A stretch of 64,000 nt of DNA from Chloranthus sessilifolius (Eukaryota; Streptophyta; Magnoliopsida; Chloranthales; Chloranthaceae), in assembly GCA_021018995.1 (NCBI GenBank), contig CM037593.1, forward strand, positions 4,058,088-4,122,087, in the 5' to 3' direction. Shown here in pieces: positions 36,481 through 47,821 of this stretch (position 1 is the first letter of the stretch; the number at the start of each line of letters is the position of its first letter). A model generated the notes under the pieces. The model ran no database searches, was not told where the DNA came from, and saw only the letters and a program-made list of their open reading frames with translations. The position numbers and the translations under genes were made by a program.

Positions 36481-38538
36481 ATAAGATTGTTGTGAAGATG
36501 ACTAAAGATTCATCGGTATAAGATTGCTTGTGTGATCCAAATTGAACTTTAGAATGATTTAAAATCGAACTTGAGTTATAAAAATAAAATAAAATGGAAT
36601 GTTAATAACTAAGTGTTATGTCGACCGAGCCCACTGAAAAGGTTATGAAAATTTCCCTCTAAAATCTATTTTTGACCAATTAGGGTTACAACTCTTCCAA
36701 AGTCAACTTTGGGGCTCCAAACATATGAAAAGTTAAAACCCTAAGCTTCCTTAACCCCTGTTTGATCTTCATGACCAAGTTTAGGTTCGAGAGTAAATCG
36801 CCTTGGAAATTTTTTTTTAAAATTTGTCAAATTCAGGAAAAATAAGATCAAAAGTTTTTTTAAAAAATATACAATATATTAACTAAAATTTATAAAAATA
36901 AATAAATAAATAAAAGTTTACGACCAAAAACAAGAAAAATCTAGGAAAAAGTCATAAAATTTGGATTTTATTCAGAATTTCATGAATAATTTAGATTTTT
37001 TCGATTTATAAAAAAATTGGACTTTTTCAAAATATTGGTGAATGCGTTCACTCTACTCATGTATAGAACGGCAATTGGTGGAACAAATCGTGGAGGTTGT
37101 GAAAGGACGGATCTAGATCGGTTCGTTGTTTACAGAGGCGCAATAGATCTGTTGTAGAGAATTGACAACAGTGACAACGACTACTTCCTTAGCCCTAGCA
37201 AGTCATAAGGACGACGACGTCTACCTTTTTTTTAGCTTCAACAAGTTATAAGGAGATCCAACAAGTCTCATCAACCTCAACATCTTCAAGAATGTTTAGG
37301 TGAGTTTCAAAGGATTTCAGATAGATTTGAAGAGGGGATTTGAAGAGAGTTTTAAGATGGTTTCAAGGATTTCAGATAGATTTGAAGAGGGGATTTCGCT
37401 CGATTTCAAGAGGATTTTCTAGTGTTTTTAAAGAGGGTTAAAGGTGTGTTTCAAGAGGCGATTTAGGGTGGGTTTCAAGAGGTGGTTTATGATAGAGTTC
37501 ATGTGTTTCAATCTATTGGGTTTCGGGTGGATTACAAGAGGGTTTCATGAATTTAATTCCAACAGTTTTCATAGGTCGTATGATTCAACACAGCTATACA
37601 ACGTAAAGAAGAAGTGTCTGAAAATATAACTTGTTTACCGTTAAAATAGTTGGCAACCTTGAATAGGAAGATGGAGATCATTTTTCGTCACAATCTTCTG
37701 CCCAATATGTTTTCAAACAATCTTTCCAGCAATAGATCTTGTGATCATAGCACGCCTATCATATGGTCAGGTGTTGATGCACGTGATGCACATTCCCAAA
37801 GGTGACCTGACAACCCTCTTACCATTTGACAGATGCAAAGAAATGGGATCCTCTGGGAAAGGGCCTCATCACTGTTGATCACTTGGATGATCAGGATCAA
37901 AAGAGGATATGGTTTGTTTGTGATCAATATGATTCAATAAAATAGGTGAAGATAACCATAATAAATTACTTTTGCTGCACCCCATCTCTTCCCAGCGTAT
38001 ATATCAAAGGAAGAAAAAAAAATTTCATCTCTTGGCGAGATCAACAATTTTCTACAATTTTATGTGTCAGTTTCTCAGACCCAATTAGTTGTTCTTACAT
38101 ATGAGATCAAATCCGGGCTGTTATTAATGCAACCTGTCAGCAATTTCGTGTTTCTTTCTCCAATTTCGATGTTCATACGAAGGAATGGGTAGCAAAACGG
38201 ATGTGGGTACGTCGTTGTTGATCATTTGGATCGATTAGATGATCTTGGTTTGTTCATCATTGATGACAAATATGATATTGATTTGTTGCATCTTATTTCG
38301 GCTAATCTTATTTTTTGCAAGATGGAGGACAAATTTATCAGTTGGCATTGGAGATATCCTGATGATCCATCCATAATTTTTTCCGACTTTACATATTGGT
38401 TTCAAAGACCCTACATATGGGATCAAATTCAGAGTGTGCAGAGGAACCTGCTGTTGAAGGAGTTATCACTTGTTGAGCTTGCAAGGCTCCCTTTGATACT
38501 GAGAGCTCTTGTAGCTGATTGGATTTTGTGTCGCAAAG

Positions 38539-38601
38539 TGTTGGATTACTCCAACTAGGATTGGAAGAAGATGACACTCTAAAGAGAAGAAAGTTGTTCA
38601 T
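38539..38601 (-). repeat. Truncated Copia 3' LTR copy
   Basis: TGTTGGATTACTCCAACTAG and the next 40 bases match the right-hand LTR starting at 39605, then similarity stops near 38601. This is the outer end of a minus-strand element's 3' LTR. It abuts PP4R3-like sequence on the left. Confidence 0.7.
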
Positions 38602-38719
38602 CATTGAATGCGACTTCTTGAACATTGCAAGCAAGAAAGAGAGTGTCATTTTTCTTACTTTGATTATTCTCTTGAGCAAAATTTGATTCATTTTTTTCTT
38701 TTTCTGCCAATCTTTTTCT

Positions 38720-39581
38720 ACAAAATTTTATAGTGTGACCATATCTTTGACAATGATAACATTGAACATTAGAAAGAGAAGATCGGCCTCTTCCTCTTCC
38801 CCTGCCTCTTAATGACGAAGATGGCTCATCTTCATCTCTTTCTTTTGCATGATGTCTTCCTCCATTATATCTTCCTCATCCGCGATTAGAATGCATTCCT
38901 CTTCCACCTCTAAAACTTTCCTTCAAAGAAATTTGAGTTTGAAAAGCTTGCTCTAAAGGAGAAGAATCAAATTGCTTAATGCGAAGTTCATGGGATTGAA
39001 GCGATCCCAACAAACTTTCTAAAGACAAAGTAGATAAATCCTTAGACTCTTCAATTGCAACAATAATAAATTCACACTTACGAGTCAAGCTTCTAAGAAT
39101 TTTTTCTACAATTATTTGATTTTGAAGATTTTCACCATTAATTCTTAATTGATTAACGAGAGAAATTACCCGATTGAAAAAATCTTCAACCGCTTCCAAA
39201 TCCTTCATTCTTATAGAATCAAACTCACTTCGAAGAGTTTGGAGTCGCACCAATTTGACTTTATCTTCGCCTTTGTATGAAGTATTAAGAGCATCCCATG
39301 CTTGCTTTGCCAATGACACCGATGAAATTCTTTCAAAAATAATTTCATCCACAGCTTGATAGATGAAGAACAAAGCCTTCTTGTCCTTTTTGCGATTTTC
39401 TTTCAAATCATTGAGTTGATTTTGTGTGAGAGCCGCTTGATCTTCCGATTTTACATATCTGGTCTCAACAATATCCCACAAATCTTGAGACACATATAAA
39501 ACCTTCATTTGAATACTCCATTAATTGTAGTTCTTATCGGTGAAATGAGGAAGTTGAGGTTGCAACATATTGGAAGCCATG
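38720..39581 (-). pseudogene. Copia gag (UBN2-type) remnant
   Basis: The minus-strand start ATG is at 39579-39581, followed by an early stop near 39525, then a 210-residue open stretch with LYVSQDLWDIVE, AKQAWDALNTSYKG, RLQTLRSEFDSIRMKD and EKILRSLTRKCEFIIVAIEES, the UBN2 gag pattern. A glycine/arginine-rich segment and a zinc knuckle (CYHCQRYGHTIKFC) follow near 38.74 kb. No protease, integrase or RT follows, so pol was lost. A primer-binding site complementary to initiator tRNA-Met (TGATATCAGAGC, minus) lies at 39590-39601. Confidence 0.82.
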
Positions 39582-39604
39582 ATTCTCAAGCTCTGATATC
39601 ACGT

Positions 39605-40016
39605 TATTGGATTACACCAACTAGGATTGGAAGAAGATGACACTCTAAAGATAAGAAAGTTGTTCTTTTGTGTAAAAAAATACCAAAAATAAAGACTAAA
39701 GTGATATACTACTTAGAACCTTTCAAATTTCATTCATATGACTTATAAAATGAAAATACATGAGTGATAAAAATAGCTCAAAATACAAAATAAAAAATAA
39801 ATAAATATACACTTCCAAAGTAACTACCTAGTCTAGAAAAAGATAGAAAATTATATTCTCAAAGTATAATCCATATTTTCAAGACCTTACATTAAATACA
39901 CCAATTTCCTATGACAAAAAAAATAATTTCAAGATTGACCAATATAACTCCAAATGGGCCAATGACCTAAAAGACAAAATAGGCCAGAAGGGCCCGTCTA
40001 GCCTATAATTCTAACA
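39605..40016 (-). repeat. Copia 5' LTR of the truncated element
   Basis: A 412-bp block ends on the plus strand with ...CTATAATTCTAACA (element start TGTTAGAATTATAG in minus orientation). Its inner end TATTGGATTACACCAACTAG matches the truncated LTR at 38539. It adjoins the tRNA-Met primer site. PP4R3-like sequence resumes at once at 40017. Confidence 0.72.
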
Positions 40017-40560
40017 CTTCCATAAATTGTTTGGGGATGAGTGGAAGAGGAGAATGTGGTGTTGTTTAAAGAGGTTACATGATCCTTTGGTTTTGTCAAA
40101 GATCCATCAAACATATAGAATTGAGTACATAAAGGATGTAATGCTAAGACTATTGATAGAGGAAGTAGTTTCAAATCTTGATTAAATCGTTTGTAGAAAT
40201 AACACTTCGGTTGTTTCGTTATTGAAGGATCAAGTGTTTTGGTTTTGATGAGATCAGATGCCACTTGTAAAGATCAAAAGAGAATTTAATTTAGTGTTCT
40301 TTCTGCACGAATTTTGTAATATAAGAGTTTGGAGCTGGTAATTAAACTGCAACTATTTTGGGAACTTGTTAACTAAAGCATTTTCGATATCGTTACCTAT
40401 GTATTAGAGAGCCTAGATAGAAGGGTGTTGATGAGTGGGACGTAGATCCTTCTTCTGTTCCTTAACCAGGATTCGAACCTTCTCGTAGAATATGTGATTA
40501 AACAGGAAGAGCATTTGCTTCTCGGGTTTTCGGTTAAGGGGATTATAACAGATTTCGGGG

Positions 40561-40648
40561 AGATGCATTGCCAATTTATTGAAATTATTCGATTTTTGTT
40601 AGACAGATGCATTATCAATTTATTGAAATTATTTGATTTTTATTAGAC
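40561..40648. repeat. 44-bp tandem duplication inside the PP4R3 pseudogene
   Basis: Two adjacent 44-bp units begin AGATGCATT and end TTAGAC. They differ at four positions, all transitions of the C-to-T or G-to-A type. Since 44 is not a multiple of 3, the duplication breaks the reading frame. Confidence 0.85.
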
Positions 40649-43477
40649 TCACACATTATCTGCACCACAGAAAACATAATTCTGCATATATTTTGCGGTA
40701 AGTACCTGGATCAGTTAATAGATGTTATCGCATTATCGTGTCCTATGAGAGGCATTGGCCCAAGTGGAACAGTGGAAATCAAGGCTTCTCGTAAACCCAT
40801 AATTTTGTCGCTTGTCTGTGACGTGCTCTGCTTTTGTTTTATGCATCGCCCTCTCACAACAATTCATTATTTTATTGTTAATAATTCGATAGAACAAGTG
40901 TTGTTTCTTACTCGTAGAAAGGAGAAATATCTCGTTGTTGCAATTGTTCGCTTCCTCCGAACCATCATATCTCGCGATAGAAAAAAGGAAGCAACGAAAA
41001 GAAAGAGGAAGAAGAACAAGAAAGAAATTGAAAGAACGAGAGATTAATCCTCACGGCCCTCACCTCCCTAGCTTCAAGTATTATGATGCGGATTTACTCC
41101 TCCACGTCGTCATGAACAATCTTCTGAACTGATTGTGGACACGTTCATTGATAATAGAGATCATTATAATCTATTGAACTCTATTGCTTTAGAACTTCTC
41201 GAGTATATCCGCGAGCAAAATCTCAAAACCTAAATTTTATATATAATTGATAACTTCTGGGAGCAGTTGGTGAAGTTTGAGTATCTAGGAACCGTTCGTG
41301 CTCTAAAAGTTAAATATTATGAGAAGTTATTTGAAAATTGTGCAACGGAAAACACCGTTAAAACAGTAGACTCCGGAGGAGAGTGTACTCGAGCTCTTGA
41401 TAAAGAAGACGAAGACTACTTTCATGAGCATAGTGAGGAAGTAGATTCCAATTTTGCGTCCTCTTTCCCAGTGTCACCTACCCATCTTTATGTCCGGGAC
41501 CTGATGGACTAGTTGATTGTGGTAACAACATTGACGATGATGACTACGATCCACCATTCGGAAATGGATAGGAAACTTCTATTAGAGACGAAGGAGCGAC
41601 CCACTACCCAAAACTAAATGTAAATGGGATACTCACTCCAGTGCCGGAGAATTGGAGCGGATAAAGAAACATAAGCCGGATAACAACTTTAGAGATGGAA
41701 CTAATGCTAATGACACTGCAAGCTCAAACTGCTCTTTGGAGGCGATGACAACCAGATTCCTCATGTCGCGGACAATAGAGATAGTTCGTGCGAACACCAT
41801 ATCGAAGATGAACCATCGGTTTAATGGAGTTGTTCAAAATGTTTGTGTAATGATGCAGATATTGAGGAATCAAGCAATGAGAACTGTTTGAGGATCTCAA
41901 TTGGTAACGGGAAATCAGAAATCGCGGTGAAAGGTGGAAATACTATAGATTCTTAACCACATCCGGCACCTTGACTAGATTTTATTTTTATTTGTTTATA
42001 TCTAAGTTGTAGAAAGTAGGTTCTTATATTAGATTAACATTGGTTTGTAAATGCTCTTCCACATCCAATTAACAATATTGTTGGTTTTGTAACTCATTCA
42101 CTAATATAATGTTCTCTACCTCTTTCCATATTATATCTTATATGCATGAACTATGAGCCCTGGAGCTTCCCTAGGGTTTGAACACTAGGGAAGGATCCCC
42201 CTCTACACATAGCACCTCAAATACAAGTTCTGGTGCTTGATGATGCAAGTTTTTTTTTCACAAAAGCCCAAGTAATTGTTTGGGGATTTTAGAAAACAAT
42301 GATTATTGAGGACTAATTTAAGACCAGCTGGGCAATCATCAGAGAAGTTCGATATGGTTTTCATTGTTGGTCCTCGCTGATCAACTCCATTTTTGCTAAT
42401 TGATGCTTTAGGCCTCTTTAATCCTTGTCGCCATGGGGGTTTCTGGCGCCGTCCGTTTTGTCTTCCGTTTTCCTTTTTTCTTTTCTTTCTTTGTCTCTCT
42501 TTTCGAGCCTGTCGCTTGTCCTGATTTCAATTGTAGCTTTATAATTCAATAAAATTACAAGTTTACTGATGGAAAAAAAATGAGTTTAAAAAGTAAAAAA
42601 GTTCTAGCGTCTTATACTAATTCACAATATTTTAGAAAAAGAGATTATCACGATTTTTTGGGTATCCCATAAGATATTCAGTCAACGTGTATGAAACATT
42701 TATAGTTTAAATTATAAAATTATCATTATATTAAATGTGATATAATACAAATGATGTCGCGTATTTAACGAGGAAAAAGGGTGATTCAATAATTTCAACT
42801 ATAAAAGTTTATTACATGTTGACTGAATGACTTTTTGGATTTTTTTTTGTAATTTCTAGTCATCCTTTCACATATCACTTTTTGGGGGCCTTAATGTGTC
42901 AACTTTTTACTTTAAAACTTTCTAAAGTAATATAATATGCTAAAATTTTCTTCAAATAATCACTTTTTCCTAATTTTCTCTGTAATTTTCTAATGCTACG
43001 AAAGCGTAAAATAAATAACTTTCCTGGAAAAAGAGGTGCAATGCCACGGTAGAGTAGTCTTAGATACTCATTTGGCGTAACACCCTGCAACTTTGCTCCA
43101 AAAGTAGGCTTTACCTGCTCTAGCAAGGAGTTTGCTTTTTCACTTAATACTACTCTGCATTAGCGCTATTGTAGGTAGCTGATTTACCAAATGCGCTTAC
43201 GAGCCTAGGAACTCCCCTCCAGGGCTAAACACGGCTCTTAGACCTCAGGGAGCTATGCCAAACACACTCCCACCGCACAATCACTTCCCAAGTGTATGTT
43301 TCATGTGACTTTAATAGATCCAATTGAACCTGTGAAAGTCAAATACTTGTGGGTATCTAGCCCCACAACTATAAGAGTTGAAACCAACCCGTTATCAAAG
43401 CATTCCTCAAACGTCGTTTACGTTCACTTTTTGGAACGTGGAATCAACATCTGATTGTTTGGTAATAGTCCATGATC

Positions 43478-43560
43478 CCAAGATCTATTGTGTGGAAGAT
43501 TGAGGCGAAAAATGATCTCCATTGTCAGATTTAAAGCAGTCAACAAATTTTTCCTTTGTT
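43478..43560 (+). repeat. Interspersed repeat copy (pair with 54291-54375)
   Basis: CATGATCCCAAGATCTATTGTGTG, read in two parts, with GGAAGATTGAGG and TTTAAAGCAGTCAA matches, in the same order, CATGGCCTCAAGATCTTTCG, AAAGATTATACC and TTTAAAGCAATCAA at about 54291-54375. It is a diverged shared repeat of unknown class. Confidence 0.5.
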
Positions 43561-43742
43561 TAGGTGAGGTGATTGTAACATAAAGTGGTGTGGTGGTAAC
43601 ACTAACCTTTATTTATTATAGCAAGATGACAAAGAAATAGTATGCTCATTTGAAGAAGATTCAGCTGACGATTTTTTTTTTTAAAAAATTTTTTTTTGGA
43701 TAGATAAGTTGGGTTCGAACTTGCGACCTTGTGGTTGCAATA

Positions 43743-43896
43743 CACTACAAAAAATAAGGTGTTTGAGAAGTACTTGCTGTTAAGGCAATTTTTGGTAGCG
43801 GCAAGCCTAATAGCGGTAGTTTTTTGTAGCGACAAGACTAATAGCGGCAATTTTTTGTTGAAAAAACTGCCACTAATAATCTTATTTTTTGTAGTA
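43743..43896. mobile_element. CACTA MITE, TSD ATA
   Basis: The 154-bp element starts CACTACAAAAAATAAG and ends CTTATTTTTTGTAGTA, inverted ends apart from the last base. The 3-bp duplication ATA (43740-43742 and 43897-43899) is typical of CACTA. The interior repeats AATAGCGG(C/T)A and TTTTTTGTAG units. Confidence 0.82.
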
Positions 43897-44449
43897 ATAT
43901 TGTCAAACTTTCACATTGTTATAGGCCCAAGCCCCATTTTCCATTGAGGTTGCTTATGGGTTCCTCGCCCTTTCTTTGAGCTCATTTTCCGTGAGCTTAA
44001 TGGAGAGATGAGCAAGGGCGTAGCCAGGATTTTCTTCTAGTGGGGACTAGTTATGATCAATAAATGTTCGTAATTATTTTACAGATTTTGGGGGCTTATG
44101 CACCATAGATTTGGGGTCTTGTGCGTAAGAGTAGGGTGTATAAGAAGCATATTATATACTTTTTCAAAAATCACACGAGGCTTTGGCCCCCACTGTGCTC
44201 TATGTGGCTCGGCCCCTTGGGATGAGGACCCATTAACAACTTCTGCTAAATTGTAGAACAAAGGATAAAATCCCAGAGCCTTTTGGTTCTTTAACATTCA
44301 TGAAGGAGTTGGGTCAATTAAAAATCTAAAACAATATTTCATATAAGAAAATAAGAGCCGAAATACAACATATTCATAAACCATAGACAACCACCTTTAT
44401 TTATTATCACACTAGATAAACAAATGGTCAAGTTATTTAAAGAGATTAA

Positions 44450-44687
44450 GGCCCTGTTTGACAACCCTTTCCAAAGAAACACTTTCCTAGTGTTGTAAAG
44501 AGGTGTATCGCATTCTGTTTCTCAAATGCTACTTCTAACCGTTGCTTAAAATGGTGTTATGTGAGAAGCAATAAGGGGTAGCATGTCCATTTTCAGCTAT
44601 AGTGATGGTCCTCGGCGAAATATGCTTTTGACCAAATATTTTTCCTTAGAAAAGTGCTTTTTGAAAAAGAGTGTGCGAAACATGGCC
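44450..44687. mobile_element. Possible MITE with GGCCCTGTTTG ends
   Basis: GGCCCTGTTTGACAAC at 44450 is roughly inverted at the right as GTGTGCGAAACATGGCC (44671-44687). Such ends occur in plant hAT and PIF/Harbinger MITEs. No clear target duplication was seen. Confidence 0.4.
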
Positions 44688-45158
44688 AAATTGACGATGA
44701 GGAGTGCTTATCGGTCAATTATTAACATCTAATAGTGGGTGACCATAATTATAATTTATTGTTTTCTTTTATTTTTAAATTTTTTTGTCAGATTGGATTG
44801 TTATTTCAGTGATGTCGTTTTGACTTTAGGTGATGTCGTTGTTCTGACTTGAGTGCTTATCAGCATAAGTTGAGAAAGAAAAATAATAAAAAAGAAGATG
44901 GATGATAACTTCGTCATCTTCGTAATTAGTAAGTCGGTGCTTTCGACGATTCGGTAGGTGGCAGATCCTAGTAGTAATAGAGGTACCCTACCCATAAAGA
45001 GCGAAAACACATCATATTCATAAAACACAGACAACCACCTTTATTTATTATTATTATTATTATTACAAGATAGATACGTACACACAAATAGTATCCTTAT
45101 TTAAAGAAACTAGGTCGTTAAAACGATAGAATCATGGATTGTCTGTTGGCCGCTTTCT

Positions 45159-47024
45159 CTAGCTGTTCATGGCGAACCTGGCCTGCAGCTCATCTACTAT
45201 GTTCTTTTCCAGCTGGAAAGCCAGGGCAAGAACATCGTCCGAGATAGGCGGGTTCGACCCGAAAACTGCATTAGCTATGGTGATGACACCCGGGTTTTGG
45301 CTACTGAAGGCGGAAAAGGCTAAGGCATAGTCGTGACCGACATTTACTTCGAAGTGAATGAGACCTTGCGGGAACAGGAATATCTCTCCCCTCCGAAGGC
45401 GCCTCCTAAAGAATCTGTTATTGGGGTTGGAGGTAATGAAGCCGACGTCGAGAGTGCCCTCCATGACGAGAATCATCTCCGTGGCTCGTGGGTGGGTGTG
45501 AGGTGGGTTGAGACCATACGGCGCAAAGTCGATTCGAACCATGGAGACACCAAGAGTGTTGAGCCCTGGAATTTGGAACACATTGACTGCTGTCACATTA
45601 GACCCAACCCTGTTTGAAGTATTCCCTGGCACATCTAGCCCTGAGAAGAAGAAATCGTCCGCATTCACGTCCATTGGGTTCTTGCAGATAAACCCGTTCA
45701 CGAACACTACAAAACAGAGAGAGAGAGAGAGAAAGAAAGGAAACATAAAATAAAATTGTTGAGATCATGGTTTTAAATATCCGGCACCGATACATCTCAT
45801 CTAGGCCGATATGTATTGGGTTAATCCCGACTTGATTGATTCGATGGAGGGTGAAATCGGCCAAATATTGGGTCATATCAGCCTATATATGGCTCATATG
45901 TAACCAATGCGAACCTACCATAACTCAAAAAAAGCCCTATTGGCCAATTTTTTTATTATTTTTATTTATTTATATAATATTTTACTTTAATATCGGCTGG
46001 TTTGGCCAATTCGTTTCCGCTATAACCAGAAGGTATCAGCTTGGGACCCAATATGTATCCATTTTAAAAAAGGTTTGTCAATTTTATGATGCAGTGCACA
46101 CCCACTAAATTGATAGATACACCTCAAGTTCATTAAAGCTGGTGGGGTGCCTCCAACTATATATTATAAGAGTCAACAGCAAGCAACCGATCCTTGTTAT
46201 CATTGGTTTGCCCCCAACATGAATATATAACAGCCCAGATGGAGGAAGATGATGAGAGGGTAAAAGTGGTTGTGTGGGTGTGCCGCATGAACAAGGGTTG
46301 TAATTGGCTCATGTTTTGGTTGTCGAAGGAAGTGCCGCATAAATGATGGTTTCGGTGGACGTGCAGTTGGAAAGGAGTGATGAGGAAGGTACCAGGATAT
46401 GTTGCGGTGGTCGTGGTGGCAGGTGACCACAGGTGGTGGTGATGGCTTTTTGGGGAGCCGAGATGGAGTAGCTAGTGGTGGAAAGCATTGCAGGTGATGT
46501 TGGTGAGCCATAGAGGATGCAATGGCTAACAAGTGAGGCATGTGGCGATGGTCGTTGTGCACGATGGAGAAGGAGTCGTATCTCCTTTAATTTATATATG
46601 GAGGGGTGTAAATAAAAAACGGTTCCTGTATTCGTTCCCATTTGTTTATTGAAAGCGCCCACCTAATGACATACGACAGTGTGGTGGGTGCTAGCACGCT
46701 TCCATTAAGTTGGCTCTTTCAGTAATTGGGTGGGCGACACAGATTGAGGTAACCATAAAAAAAGGGTGAAACTTAGGGTCTAACTCCTTACTGCCCAACT
46801 TATAAGGTGTAACTATCAGTGGCCTAACTTTTCAAGGTGTGCAAATATTGGGGCCCTATTGGTAAACTCATCAAAGGAAAATTCAAATGAAGAAGTGAAT
46901 ATTTACCATCAGGGTTCCGGACAGCGACACAAAAGTCCTGCAACTGACTAGGATCAGAAGCAAAAGTAAGAGAAGAAGAAGAAGCTAGGACAAGGAGAAC
47001 AACAAGAAAGATTTGAGCACCCAT
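45159..47024 (-). CDS. Germin-like protein (cupin), two exons
   Basis: Exon 1 is 47024-46907 and exon 2 is 45706-45159, joined by a GT-AG intron (46906-45707). Together they give 221 residues, normal for the family. The N-terminus is hydrophobic ([20 protein letters not shown]) with likely signal cleavage before DPSQLQDFC. The first cupin box has [10 protein letters not shown] (metal-binding His, His and Glu) and the second has [11 protein letters not shown] (fourth ligand His), with [19 protein letters not shown] downstream. Two cysteines (DFC and ICKNP) fit the conserved N-terminal disulfide. Family members are secreted, oligomeric, manganese-binding cell-wall glycoproteins, some with oxalate oxidase or superoxide dismutase activity. 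Which activity applies here cannot be read. NTSN and NVTA are possible N-glycosylation sites. The intron holds a MITE-like repeat. The frame is intact and the gene is probably functional. Confidence 0.92.
45766..46075. mobile_element. GTATCGG-family repeat in the germin-like intron
   Basis: It begins CATGGTTTTAAATATCCGG, similar to the ends of the hAT at 10432, and contains CGATACATC, CCGATATGTATTGGG and GGTATCAGC motifs. The right border and target duplication are not clear. Confidence 0.45.
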
Positions 47025-47103
47025 ATTGATGCTAACACCTAGCTAGAGTCTAGAGAATAAGAGATGCTCAGAAGGTGGTGGCTTTTGATGCTTAGCAAGT
47101 TTG

Positions 47104-47113
47104 CTATATATAG
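47104..47113 (-). promoter_or_regulatory. TATA box of the germin-like gene
   Basis: CTATATATAG, palindromic, lies 80-89 bp upstream of the minus-strand start codon at 47024. It is followed by TCTCTAT-type pyrimidine sequence. The spacing gives a short leader of about 50 nt. Confidence 0.7.
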
Positions 47114-47328
47114 AGAGAGATTAAGGAAGGTAGAGATAAGTGAATTATGTAGATGCATTGAAATGGTAAATGAAGCCAAGTCAATCTATGTTTTTAATGT
47201 GTTTATGATACTAACTACTACACCCCAATTAAGTATTTTCTTTTCATTCAATTGCATTTGTTAAGAGAAGACTTCGATTGACTTAGGTTCAAACCCCATT
47301 AATAAATGGGATTTTGTAGCAATTATCA

Positions 47329-47332
<4 letters not shown>

Positions 47333-47382
<50 letters not shown>
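47333..47382. repeat. TTA microsatellite
   Basis: About 16 ATT/TTA units directly abut the MITE at 47383. ATT units resume after it, at 47822, so the MITE probably inserted into the microsatellite. Confidence 0.9.
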
Positions 47383-47821
47383 GGGAGTGGGTTCCGTCCT
47401 CCAAGATGTTGTGGGCTCCACATGAGGCACACAACACTGTTTGTACTACAAAAAATAAGACTATTAGCGGCAATACTTTGTTAATAGCGACAGTTTTTGC
47501 TGTTGCTGAAACACCTTATTAATTTTGTAGTGTTGGGTGCCACCCATTGCACTGGGGATGGGATCAATTTGAAAAAAAAAATCACAAAATATATATTTGA
47601 GGCTTATGTCAAAGTTTGATTAATTCCACGGCTCAAATTTTAAGGCTCCAAAAATACATGGTGGTGATGAGTTTTAATATTTTATTTTAAAAAAATATGA
47701 TCTAAACAATGCATGTGTGCTCTAGGTGTCATCAATTTGGTGTCTTGTTATAAATTAGAGATTTTTCTCAATCTTTGAGGGTGCTTGAGTGTCCTTCAAC
47801 GGAGGATGGAAGCCTTTCCCC
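47383..47821. mobile_element. MITE with GTTCCGTCCTCC ends, containing a CACTA MITE
   Basis: GGGAGTGGGTTCCGTCCTCC on the left is inverted on the right as GGAGGATGGAAGCCTTTCCCC. It resembles the MITE at 32796-33171. Both flanks read TATTATTA, but within a microsatellite. A CACTA MITE is nested at 47444-47532. Confidence 0.68.
47444..47532. mobile_element. 89-bp CACTA MITE, TSD TTG
   Basis: Starts TACTACAAAAAATAAGAC (first base changed from C) and ends AATTTTGTAGTG. The 3-bp duplication TTG is at 47441-47443 and 47533-47535. Its interior (ATTAGCGGCAATA) matches the CACTA MITE at 43743, so the two are one family. It is nested in another MITE. Confidence 0.8.

Larger units (their letters stand above)
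34043..37739. other. Intergenic region between TTI1 and the PP4R3 pseudogene
   Basis: It contains a GA microsatellite (34404-34422), an inverted-repeat element (34441-34741), a GTATCGG-family repeat (35317-35577), a CACTA end (36416) and a direct repeat of GATTTCAGATAGATTTGAAG about 60 bp apart (37.31-37.40 kb). Open frames here lack recognisable domains. Confidence 0.6.
37740..41925 (+). pseudogene. PP4R3/SMEK (protein phosphatase 4 regulatory subunit 3) pseudogene, split by a Copia insertion
   Basis: Collinear, frame-broken similarity to plant PP4R3. A first EVH1/PH-like copy contains VDHLDDQDQKRIWFVCD and NFISWRD (37.84-38.13 kb). A second contains LGLFIIDD, KMEDKFISWHW and YIWDQIQSVQRNL (38.22-38.54 kb), running into VELARLPLILRAL. 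After the Copia insertion come KIHQTYRIEYIKDVM (40.09 kb), NLVFFLHEFCN (40.29 kb), FLNQDSNLLVEYVIKQEEH (40.45 kb), LDQLIDVIALSCP (40.71 kb), VLFLTRRKEKYLVVA (40.90 kb), RDHYNLLNSIALELLEYIRE (41.16 kb), FWEQLVKFEYL (41.26 kb) and an acidic DDDDYDPPFG stretch (41.54 kb). Stops, frameshifts and a 44-bp tandem duplication (40561-40648) rule out one protein. No intron is apparent within matched blocks, which suggests a processed copy. In the family this subunit targets PP4 phosphatase to substrates. Confidence 0.78.
41926..45158. other. Intergenic region, PP4R3 pseudogene to germin-like gene
   Basis: AT-rich DNA with a CACTA MITE (43743-43896), a possible PIF/hAT-like element (44450-44687), a repeat also found near 54.3 kb (43478-43560) and an ATT microsatellite (45045-45064). 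The segment 42.40-42.58 kb, ending TTCAATAAAATTACAAG, looks like a transcript or LINE 3' end but was not identified. Confidence 0.5.

Noticed and set aside
40440-40510. tRNA gene suggested by GGATTCGAACCTT
   Set aside because: No cloverleaf can be drawn, and the sequence aligns in frame with PP4R3-like protein.
40935-41132. Lys/Arg/Glu-rich small protein
   Set aside because: It is an out-of-frame reading through an A/G-rich insertion in the PP4R3 pseudogene.
43690-43742. tRNA-derived SINE (AGTTCGAACCC box-B-like motif on the minus strand)
   Set aside because: No box A at the right distance and no tail. The motif alone is too weak.
46200-46662. His/Pro-rich minus-strand frames in the germin-like gene intron
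   Set aside because: They fall inside the intron, are low complexity and match no family I know.
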